From contig JALPXT010000083.1 in NCBI GenBank assembly GCA_023271485.1, forward strand, positions 1 through 5,148: DNA of 5,148 nt, written 5' to 3'. Below, piece after piece: positions 1-5,148 of the stretch. Source of the DNA: Dehalococcoidia bacterium (GTDB lineage: Bacteria; Chloroflexota; Dehalococcoidia; SZUA-161; SpSt-899). A model generated the notes under the pieces. The model saw nothing but the letters and a program-made list of their open reading frames with translations. It made no database searches and was not told the origin of the DNA. The position numbers were made by a program, and so were the translations under genes. Numbering within the stretch: the stretch's first letter is position 1; every line of letters begins with the position of its first letter.

Positions 1-350
1 ATTTTACCGAAGGCGCGGTGCTTAAGGAGCTCCGGACGCTTGGAGAGGTGAAGGCGGTCTACGGCAATATGGACTCAAGCGAGCTCCAGCGAATGCTGCC
101 ATCAAAGGAGTTGTTTACAGTTAACGGAAAAAGGATAGGACTCATCCATGGTTCAGGAGGGCCCTGGGGGATAGCGAAAAGAATAAGGCCGGTGTTCAAT
201 GACGTGGACATCATTATATACGGCCACTCACATGAGCCACATAGCAAGGTTATTCAGGGAAGCCTCCTCTTCAATCCCGGGCCCGCCAGAAACTATTACG
301 GGCTGTTGACCATCGAGGACGAGGTAAAGGCTGAGATAGTAAGGATTTGA
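1..350 (+). CDS. YfcE/MJ0936-type metallophosphoesterase, C-terminal part (5' end outside window)
   Basis: This is the 3' part of a calcineurin-like metallophosphoesterase of the small YfcE/MJ0936 type, cytoplasmic two-metal enzymes that hydrolyse phosphodiesters; the physiological substrate is unknown. The frame is open from base 3 with no stop, so the gene starts upstream. The GTG at 18 falls inside a conserved segment and is not a credible start. Visible metal-site motifs are GNMD (bases 63-74, the family GNxD), an IHGSGG segment (around 141-158) and GHSH (222-233, the family GH[ST]H), followed by the usual LFNPGP strand/turn near the C-terminus. The N-terminal DxH and GDxx motifs must lie outside the window. 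The roughly 115 residues present fit the last two thirds of a family protein of about 160-180 residues. It ends 46 bases before the first PAC2 gene on the same strand, so co-transcription is likely. Family confidence is high; substrate is not assignable. Confidence 0.9.
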   Translation, partial: FTEGAVLKELRTLGEVKAVYGNMDSSELQRMLPSKELFTVNGKRIGLIHGSGGPWGIAKRIRPVFNDVDIIIYGHSHEPHSKVIQGSLLFNPGPARNYYGLLTIEDEVKAEIVRI

Positions 351-382
351 GGGAGCGGCTCTAAAGGCGCTTATCGCAGCCC

Positions 383-390
383 AGGGGGTG
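383..390 (+). promoter_or_regulatory. Ribosome binding site deciding the ATG start of the first PAC2 gene
   Basis: The purine-rich AGGGGGTG lies six bases before the ATG at 397. A GTG at 388 in the same frame would sit inside this element and have no properly spaced Shine-Dalgarno of its own. The ATG is therefore the better start, giving 296 residues instead of 299. Confidence 0.55.
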
Positions 391-396
391 GGAACA

Positions 397-1287
397 ATGG
401 GAATCAGATTTCACCAGAAACCGGAGCTGGAGAAGCCCGACTTGATTGCCGCCTGGCCGGGAATTGGCAACGTCGGGCTGATTGCCGTCGATACCCTGAG
501 AGGAGCGCTCAACGCCCAACTATTTGCCGAAATAGAGCCCTGGGACTTTTTCTATCCACGTGCGGTTTCGATCAGGGGTAGTGAGCTAAAGGACCTGGAA
601 TTCCCGGCATGCCGGTTCTATTTCAAGAGACTTGGCCACAAGGATCTGATATTCTTTGTGGGGGAGGAACAGCCCGGCGGAGGACGAAAGGGTTACGAGA
701 TGGCCAGTCTCGTTCTGGATGTGGCATCGCTTCAGGGATGCGAAAGAATCTACACCGCTGCCGCCGCCGTTGCGCCGATTCACCACACCATGAAACCACG
801 GGTCTGGGTCGTGCCGAACACCGAAGAGCTGGTAAGCGAAGTGCGGAGATATCCCAACATCATCCTGATGAGCGATATCGAGGAGAGGGGGGGTGAGGGC
901 AATATCACGGGACTCAACGGACTTCTGCTGGGGGTGGCCCGGAAAAGAGGATTAAAGGGTATTTGCCTCCTGGGAGAAATGCCGGTCTACATCTCCCAGT
1001 TTCCTACGCCATATCCTGAGGCATCGAAATCCATATTGGAGGTTCTAAGCCATAGCCTGGGAATCAGGATTGATCTGAGCACGCTTGAAAGGCTGGGCCA
1101 GGAGGTGGGCCGGAGGATCGAGGAATTCTATCAGATGATCCCGCCGGAGATAAGGGAGCATATTGACCGTCTGAAGGACGTTGACTATGTAAAACAAGAG
1201 GAGCCCGGAGCGATAACGGAGCAAGACAAGGAGAGGATCATGCAGAATATCCAGGAGTACTTCAAAAAAGGAGGTAAGGAAGATTGA
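397..1287 (+). CDS. PAC2-family protein (proteasome assembly chaperone-like), first paralog
   Basis: This encodes a 296-residue protein of the PAC2 family, named after eukaryotic and archaeal proteasome assembly chaperones; most bacterial members have no known function. Family features visible are a first strand and glycine loop (AAWPGIGNVG, residues 18-27), an EIEPWDFF strand (45-52), GLNGLLLGVARKRG (172-185) and the helix-leading segment GEMPVYISQFPTPYPEASK (193-211). After the fold (to about 225) comes a mostly helical, charged tail ending in a hydrophobic helix (ITEQDKERIMQNIQEYF, 273-289). The C-terminus is KED, with no hydrophobic-Tyr-X motif of the kind some archaeal PAC2 chaperones use to dock on the 20S proteasome. 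No signal peptide or membrane segment is apparent, so it should be cytoplasmic. It follows the phosphoesterase by 46 bases and overlaps the second PAC2 gene by four bases, which points to coupled expression and probably a hetero-complex (inferred). Family assignment is good; biochemical role is unknown. Confidence 0.85.
   Translation: MGIRFHQKPELEKPDLIAAWPGIGNVGLIAVDTLRGALNAQLFAEIEPWDFFYPRAVSIRGSELKDLEFPACRFYFKRLGHKDLIFFVGEEQPGGGRKGYEMASLVLDVASLQGCERIYTAAAAVAPIHHTMKPRVWVVPNTEELVSEVRRYPNIILMSDIEERGGEGNITGLNGLLLGVARKRGLKGICLLGEMPVYISQFPTPYPEASKSILEVLSHSLGIRIDLSTLERLGQEVGRRIEEFYQMIPPEIREHIDRLKDVDYVKQEEPGAITEQDKERIMQNIQEYFKKGGKED
1270..1275 (+). promoter_or_regulatory. Ribosome binding site supporting a TTG start
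   Basis: A strong GGAGGT lies inside the last codons of the first PAC2 gene, eight bases before the TTG at 1284. This spacing decides the unusual TTG start of the second PAC2 gene, whose TTGA overlaps the preceding TGA stop. Confidence 0.75.
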
Positions 1288-2129
1288 TCCAGGAGCGGTC
1301 GTCTAGAATCCCTGGAAAGCGCCGGGCGGGTAACCCCGCTCTGATTGTTGCCTGGAGTCATGATGCGGGAGGGATAGCCTCCAGTGTGATCGAGTTCCTG
1401 GATAAGAAGCTGAGCCTTGAACCATTTGGCGAGATCGAACCGGTGGGGTTTTTCTCTCTCGATGGAGTCCGGCTCGAAGATGATGTGATTCAGTTCCCGG
1501 AGAGCAGGTTCTTCTCCCCGTCCTCGGCAAACAATATCATTATCCTCCATAGCGATGCTCCCAGCCGTGAGCATTACAAGTTCTTAAATACCATCCTGGA
1601 TTTTGCCCGGGACAATTTCAAGGTGAAGGAACTCTACACCGTCGGTGGGATTGTTTCCGCTTCCGCTCACCTCAGCCCGAGACGGGTTTTCGCCGCGGTC
1701 AACCGGCGCGAACTCAAGGGAGAACTGGCGCCTTATGGTGTCGAACTGGATGTGGACTACCGAACCCCTGCGGGCAGCCTGCCTACTCTGAGCAGCTTCC
1801 TCCTATGGGTTGCCAAGAGGAGAGGTATCCCCGGCTGCGGGCTCTGGGTGAACGTGCCATTTTACCTGTCTGCTCTTGCAGACCCGACAGCGTCTAAATG
1901 CATCCTCGAAGTTCTGGACCGGAAATTCGCACTCGGTTTGGATTTCAGAGAACTCGATCTGGAGATAGCAAAGCTAAATGAGGATTTGGAGCAGTTGATG
2001 AGGCGGGATTCCGACCTCAGCCGGCACATACAAATGCTGGAGAGAGGAATTGCCCTCAGTGAGGACGAGGGGGAGAAGTTGGCCCAGGAGGTGGCGAAGT
2101 TCCTCCGCGGAAGCCGCCAGGAACGATGA
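1284..2129 (+). CDS. PAC2-family protein, divergent second paralog
   Basis: This 281-residue protein is homologous along its length to the product just upstream. Collinear matches include LIVAWS against LIAAWP, FGEIEPVGFF (48-57) against FAEIEPWDFF, ELYTVGGIV (116-124) against RIYTAAAAV, FLLWVAKRRGIPG (172-184) against LLLGVARKRGLKG, and the VPFYLS...ASKCILEVL stretch (191-211) against MPVYIS...ASKSILEVL. The conserved first glycine loop is lost: WPGIGNVG becomes WSHDAGGI (24-31), and GEMP becomes WVNVP. The tail (about 222-255) is rich in Leu, Glu and Arg and probably a helical or coiled-coil arm, followed by a last helix (LSEDEGEKLAQEVAKFL, 258-274) resembling that of the first paralog. There is no HbYX ending. 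Translation starts at TTG behind a strong GGAGGT, with a 4-base overlap implying coupling and roughly balanced production. A heterodimer with the first paralog, as in eukaryotic PAC1-PAC2, is an inference. Function unknown. Confidence 0.82.
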   Translation: MIQERSSRIPGKRRAGNPALIVAWSHDAGGIASSVIEFLDKKLSLEPFGEIEPVGFFSLDGVRLEDDVIQFPESRFFSPSSANNIIILHSDAPSREHYKFLNTILDFARDNFKVKELYTVGGIVSASAHLSPRRVFAAVNRRELKGELAPYGVELDVDYRTPAGSLPTLSSFLLWVAKRRGIPGCGLWVNVPFYLSALADPTASKCILEVLDRKFALGLDFRELDLEIAKLNEDLEQLMRRDSDLSRHIQMLERGIALSEDEGEKLAQEVAKFLRGSRQER

Positions 2130-2179
2130 GTGTGCCCCGGCCGCGGGTAAATACGCAAGCCAGTGATCCGCAAGATGAT

Positions 2180-2208
2180 TTGACAATCCACGAATTCAGC
2201 GCTAGACT
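2180..2208 (+). promoter_or_regulatory. Sigma70-type promoter for the glutamate dehydrogenase gene
   Basis: A perfect -35 hexamer TTGACA (2180-2185) is followed, after exactly 17 bases, by TAGACT (2203-2208), which matches the TATAAT consensus at four of six positions. Transcription would begin around 2214-2217, leaving a leader of about 35 bases before the ATG at 2250. It is the only good promoter in the 120-bp gap after the PAC2 genes and separates the two transcription blocks. No operator could be identified. Confidence 0.6.
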
Positions 2209-2237
2209 CTGAGCAGTTACAATTGAGCTTATAATTG

Positions 2238-2243
2238 GGAGGG
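2238..2243 (+). promoter_or_regulatory. Ribosome binding site of the glutamate dehydrogenase gene
   Basis: GGGAGG lies six bases before the ATG at 2250. A TTG at 2235 in the same frame would put this element inside the coding region, so ATG 2250 is preferred and the protein is 429 residues. Confidence 0.75.
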
Positions 2244-2249
2244 ATAGAG

Positions 2250-3539
2250 ATGCTTCAAAGATCGCGAGTTGAGAGTGCGGACGCTTCGCTATGCGAAGCG
2301 GCGAGTCCTTTTGAACGGGTGCAGGAGCGGATTGGTGCTATTTGCGAGCCGATGAATATCGATGAAGGAATTCAAGCTCGGCTCAGGAAATGCGAGCGGG
2401 AACTGGTGGTCAATTTCCCGATCAGAATGGACGACGGGAAGGTGAAAATCTTCACTGGTTTCCGAATTCAGCATAATGATACCCGGGGGCCGGCAAAGGG
2501 CGGGATTCGTTACCATCCCGATGTTACCCTGGATGAGACCAGGGCACTGGCGGTTTGGATGACCTTGAAGGCCGCGGTGGTAAACATCCCCTATGGTGGT
2601 GCTAAGGGAGGCGTCATCTGTGATCCGAAGATCATGTCGCAGGGCGAACTGGAGAGGTTGACCCGGCGCTACGCCAGCGAAATCTCAATCCTGATCGGTC
2701 CTGAAAAGGATATCCCCGCTCCCGATGTGGGCACAAACCCTCAAATCATGGCCTGGATCATGGATACCTATAGCATGAACAAGGGTTATTCGGTTCTGGG
2801 AGTGGTCACCGGCAAGCCTCTGGAAATAGGCGGCAGTAAGGGCAGGTTCGAGGCCACCGGTCGTGGCTGTATGCTCAGCGCCGGACTGGCAGCCAATCAT
2901 CTGGGGATGGGCCTCAAAGAGGCAACGGTGGCCGTTCAAGGCTTCGGGAACGTCGGGATGGCGGCAGCTAAACTGCTGGCCAAAGAGGGTTGCCGGATCA
3001 TAGCAGTAAGCGATTCCCGGGGCGGCATTTACAACCCCAAGGGCCTGGACCCGGAAAGTGTGCTCCGTCACAAGACGGAAACCGGTTTAGTAGTGGGCTT
3101 CCAGGATAGCGAAACCGTAACCAACGCTGAACTCCTGGAACTACAATGCGACATACTGGTGCCGGCGGCTCTCGAAGACGAGATATGCAAAGCCAATGCC
3201 CCAAACATCAAAGCGAAGTTAATCATAGAAGGCGCCAATGGGCCAACCACCGCTGAGGCAGATGAGATTCTAGGCGACAGGGGAATAACTGTTATTCCCG
3301 ACGTCCTGGCTAACGCCGGGGGAGTAATAGTATCATACTTTGAGTGGGTGCAGGGGATACAGTCTTTCTTCTGGGATGAAGCGGATGTGAATGAAAAGCT
3401 GCAGTACATAATGACTAAGGCCTTTGAAGAAGTGATGAGTATTAGTCAACATGAGAAAGTGGATATGAGAACTGCGGCCTATATGCTTGCCATAGGGAGA
3501 ATAGCAAAGGCTATCACCCTCAGAGGAATTTACCCATAA
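2250..3539 (+). CDS. gdhA: Glutamate dehydrogenase (Glu/Leu/Phe/Val dehydrogenase family)
   Basis: This complete 429-residue enzyme reversibly deaminates glutamate to 2-oxoglutarate and ammonium with NAD(P), as a cytoplasmic oligomer (hexameric in this family). The N-terminal substrate domain shows RMDDGKVKIFTGFRIQHN (59-76), PAKGGIRYHP with K83, TLKAAV with K107, and PYGGAKGG (114-121) with the catalytic lysine K119. The proposed catalytic aspartate is D159 in DIPAPDVGTN. The Rossmann domain has GFGNVG (231-236) and a second strand ending in AVSDSRGGI (252-260). Family signatures EGANGPTT (327-334), PDVLANAGG (350-358) and VSYFEW (361-366) follow. Length is normal. NAD versus NADP preference cannot be settled from the DS pair after strand two. 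About 18 residues rich in Ala, Ser and Glu precede the usual start of homology (SPFERVQERIG). It has its own promoter and precedes a hutH remnant by 44 bases. Alternatives such as leucine dehydrogenase are unlikely given the RGPAKGG and RMDDG motifs and the length. Confidence 0.95.
   Translation: MLQRSRVESADASLCEAASPFERVQERIGAICEPMNIDEGIQARLRKCERELVVNFPIRMDDGKVKIFTGFRIQHNDTRGPAKGGIRYHPDVTLDETRALAVWMTLKAAVVNIPYGGAKGGVICDPKIMSQGELERLTRRYASEISILIGPEKDIPAPDVGTNPQIMAWIMDTYSMNKGYSVLGVVTGKPLEIGGSKGRFEATGRGCMLSAGLAANHLGMGLKEATVAVQGFGNVGMAAAKLLAKEGCRIIAVSDSRGGIYNPKGLDPESVLRHKTETGLVVGFQDSETVTNAELLELQCDILVPAALEDEICKANAPNIKAKLIIEGANGPTTAEADEILGDRGITVIPDVLANAGGVIVSYFEWVQGIQSFFWDEADVNEKLQYIMTKAFEEVMSISQHEKVDMRTAAYMLAIGRIAKAITLRGIYP
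2282..2300 (+). repeat. Perfect 8-bp inverted repeat inside the start of the dehydrogenase gene
   Basis: CGCTTCGC and GCGAAGCG flank a three-base TAT loop, 32 bases downstream of the A of the ATG. In the mRNA this would be a compact GC-rich hairpin within the codons of the non-conserved N-terminal extension. It could influence early elongation or mRNA stability, or could be chance; nothing else in the sequence shows a function. Confidence 0.6.
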
Positions 3540-3583
3540 GAAGAAAGCTACGCCCAGGATGCTGATGAACAACCTTGACCCCA

Positions 3584-4105
3584 ATGAGCATAATTCTCGA
3601 CGGCGATAATCTTTCCCTGGATGAGGTAGTGGCGGTGGCTCTGGCGATGGACTTTTTAGGTATTACCCTGGCTGAACTGGCGAATATATCCGAGAGGCGA
3701 ATAGCACGCCTGCTCGATCCACATCTGAGCGGGCTGCCCGCTTTCCTGACCGAACACGGTGGGCTGAATTCAGGTCTCATGCTGGCGCAATATACAGCGG
3801 CATCACTGGTCTCAGAAAATAAAGTTCTGGCACATCCAGCCAGTGTAGACTCTATTCCCACCTCAGCAAACCAGGAAGACCATGTGAGTATGGGGACCAT
3901 CGCTGCCCGAAAAGCAAGAGGTATCCTGGAAAATTCGGAAACAGTGATTACTATCGAACTTCTCTGTGCAGCTCAAGGGTTAGATTGTCTCAGGCCACTA
4001 AAGCCAGGAGTAGGATCGAGAAAAGGTTATGAGGTAATACGAGAAATAATACCCCGGTTGGATGGAGATGGCACTGGATGCCGAGGGGATAGCCAAAGCA
4101 GTTAA
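3584..4105 (+). pseudogene. hutH: Internally deleted histidine ammonia-lyase (hutH remnant)
   Basis: Intact HutH (about 510 residues) converts histidine to urocanate and ammonia using an MIO cofactor formed from an internal Ala-Ser-Gly. Here 173 codons remain open. Residues 1-19 (SIILDGDNLSLDEVVAVA) look like a HutH N-terminus. They run straight into the C-terminal third: MDFLGITLAELANISERRI (22-40), DPHLSGLPAFL (45-55), GLNSGLMLAQYTAA (60-73), SENKVLAHPASVDS (77-90), then TSANQEDHVSMG (93-104) with the conserved Glu98, and LRPLKPGVGSRKGYE (136-150). Roughly 320 central residues are absent, including the whole MIO-forming region, so lyase activity is not possible. The last 12 residues (from about 4070) do not resemble HutH, whereas the frame starting at 4071 reads LDAEGIAKAV and runs to a stop at 4137-4139, suggesting a small frameshift as well. 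ATG 3584 is preferred over TTG 3575 by analogy with HutH N-termini; no good Shine-Dalgarno is seen. It sits between gdhA and trxB. A small functional derivative or an assembly collapse remains possible. Confidence 0.85.
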
Positions 4106-4122
4106 AGGAATACGGAACAATA

Positions 4123-5088
4123 ATGTATCAGCAGAATAATACACCCAACCAGCGCGATGTAATCATCATCGGCTCGGGACCGGCCGGCCTCACTGCGGCT
4201 ATCTACGCCGGCCGTGCCGGGCTTGACACTTTGCTCCTAACCGGCCTGTTCATGGGCGGGCAAGCCGCGACGACCGATAGAATCGAGAATTACCCCGGCT
4301 TTCCCCAGGGTATTTCCGGGGACAAGCTCACCGACCTGATGCGGGAGCAAGCGGAGCGCTTCAACGCTGAGGTGGTCATTGACCAGGTCACCGAGGTTGA
4401 TCTCCTCACGCACCCTTTCGGTGTGAAAACCGCCAGTGAGCAATATCAGTCCAGAGCCCTGATCATCGCCACCGGCGCCTCGCCTCACAAGCTGGGGATT
4501 CCGGGGGAAGAGAAATTCATCGGTCGCGGCGTTTCCTTCTGCGCCACCTGTGACGGCTTTTTTTACCAGGATAAGGCCGTGATCGTCGTTGGAGGGGGCA
4601 ACAGCGCCGTCGAGGAAGCCCTTTTCCTCACCAAATTTGCCTCCACGGTCTACATCGTCCACCGCCGGGACAGGCTGCGTGCAGACGACATCCTCCAGAA
4701 AAGGGTAAGAGGCAACGAGAGGATCAAGATTGTCTGGGACTCCATAGTGACAGAGGTTCTGGGCGACTCCCAGGTCAATGGTGTGCATTTGAAGAACCTG
4801 AAAACCGGGCAGGTGAGCACCCTGACTGCCAATGGGGTTTTTGTTTATATCGGCAACGTCGCCAACACGCAACTCTTCGCCGGACAAATAGAGCTCGATG
4901 AGCAGGGCTACGTAATCACCGATGCCAGGCAGCGCACCAGCATTAACGGGGTCTTCGCCGCCGGCGACGTACAGGAGCGCATCTTACAGCAGGTGGTCAC
5001 CGCCTGCGGCACGGGTGCCAGGGCGGCCGTGGAAACGGAGAGGTTCCTCGCCGAACTCGAAGACAGGGCCTATCCAGAACGGACGTGA
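4123..5088 (+). CDS. trxB: Thioredoxin reductase (NADPH, FAD)
   Basis: This complete 321-residue low-molecular-weight thioredoxin reductase is a cytoplasmic FAD enzyme that passes electrons from NADPH to thioredoxin. In order: the FAD-binding GSGPAG (17-22) after strand VIIIG; GGQAATTDRIENYPGFP (45-61), typical of the family; ATGASP (116-121); the redox-active CATC (140-143) followed by Asp144; the second dinucleotide fold VVGGGNSAVEEA (155-166); HRRDRLRA (180-187), whose arginines normally recognise the NADPH 2'-phosphate; and the C-terminal FAD site GVFAAGDV (276-283) with the QVVTACGTGARAA helix (290-302). Length is normal. One strand reads IGNVANT (243-249), where most relatives have IGHxPNT; this should not abolish activity. 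The ATG at 4123 has only a weak ribosome site (GGA at 4114-4116, or AAGGA at 4105-4109 with long spacing). It lies 17 bases after the hutH remnant's stop, so it is probably read from the gdhA promoter. Confidence 0.95.
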   Translation: MYQQNNTPNQRDVIIIGSGPAGLTAAIYAGRAGLDTLLLTGLFMGGQAATTDRIENYPGFPQGISGDKLTDLMREQAERFNAEVVIDQVTEVDLLTHPFGVKTASEQYQSRALIIATGASPHKLGIPGEEKFIGRGVSFCATCDGFFYQDKAVIVVGGGNSAVEEALFLTKFASTVYIVHRRDRLRADDILQKRVRGNERIKIVWDSIVTEVLGDSQVNGVHLKNLKTGQVSTLTANGVFVYIGNVANTQLFAGQIELDEQGYVITDARQRTSINGVFAAGDVQERILQQVVTACGTGARAAVETERFLAELEDRAYPERT

Positions 5089-5148
5089 TCCGTTAACCCC
5101 TAAGAGGAAGCGCTGCGCCTCAGCCTGGTTAAGAAGGCGCTTGCAGCC
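5089..5148. other. Short 3' flank of trxB, no supported gene
   Basis: These last 60 bases contain a TAA in the frame that later reads EEALRLSLVKKALAA to the window edge, but no usable start codon. An imperfect foldback is possible (GCGCCT at 5115-5120 with AGGCGC at 5135-5140), without a T-run, so I do not call a terminator. Confidence 0.4.

Noticed and set aside
18..20. GTG at 18 as start of the phosphoesterase
   Set aside because: The frame is open upstream to the window edge, and the catalytic N-terminal motifs of the family must precede this point.
1185..1574. Open frame of 129 codons on the minus strand across the junction of the PAC2 genes
   Set aside because: Both + strand frames here are supported by homology and a coupled start; the reverse frame has low-complexity, motif-free sequence.
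2135..2146. Small foldback CCCG-GCCG-CGGG after the PAC2 genes as terminator
   Set aside because: A 4-bp stem without a following T-run is too weak to call.
2230..2235. Perfect TATAAT upstream of the dehydrogenase
   Set aside because: It has no acceptable -35 at the right distance, and transcription from it would begin within the ribosome binding site. The TTGACA-17-TAGACT pair upstream is a better promoter.
3559..3609. 16-codon open frame (ATG at 3559) between gdhA and the hutH remnant
   Set aside because: Very short, no clear ribosome site, overlaps the hutH start in another frame, and its sequence has no distinguishing feature.
4237..4887. Long open frame of 216 codons on the minus strand
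   Set aside because: It lies wholly inside trxB, opposite well-conserved codons, has no recognisable motif or ribosome site, and is explained as a shadow of the + strand gene.
5108..5142. Possible terminator hairpin after trxB
   Set aside because: Only 6-bp stems with long loops are possible (AAGCGC/GCGCTT or GCGCCT/AGGCGC) and no T-run follows.

Overview
The window looks like an ordinary bacterial chromosome segment with every gene on the + strand. Spacing is tight, Shine-Dalgarno sequences are clear, and there is a sigma70-type promoter. The combination of paired PAC2-family proteins with a metallophosphoesterase and a bacterial-type Glu dehydrogenase, at intermediate GC, would suit Chloroflexota (for example Dehalococcoidia). 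That assignment is a weak inference from gene content, not something the sequence proves.

Layout: (1) positions 1-350 hold the 3' part of a YfcE/MJ0936-type metallophosphoesterase whose start lies outside the window. (2) 397-1287 and 1284-2129 are two PAC2-family genes in tandem, homologous to each other, sharing a 4-base TTGA stop/start overlap. With the phosphoesterase they form one probable operon. (3) 2130-2249 is the only sizeable intergenic gap (120 bp) and carries a TTGACA-17-TAGACT promoter. (4) 2250-3539 is a complete Glu/Leu/Phe/Val-type (glutamate) dehydrogenase. (5) 3584-4105 is a broken histidine ammonia-lyase gene (hutH). Its first ~19 codons are joined in frame to the C-terminal third, so the catalytic MIO region is missing, and the extreme 3' end appears frameshifted. 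(6) 4123-5088 is a complete thioredoxin reductase (trxB). (7) 5089-5148 is a short tail with no supported gene. No stretch over 300 bases lacks a gene, and I see no RNA gene, insertion sequence or CRISPR.

Functionally, the second block pairs a glutamate dehydrogenase with the remains of histidine ammonia-lyase. Histidine degradation ends in glutamate, which the dehydrogenase would deaminate to 2-oxoglutarate, so this was probably once an amino-acid catabolism cluster. trxB has no obvious pathway link and may simply share the transcript. I do not see a new defence or mobile system. The items most worth a second look are the internally deleted hutH and the divergent PAC2 pair without proteasome-binding tails.
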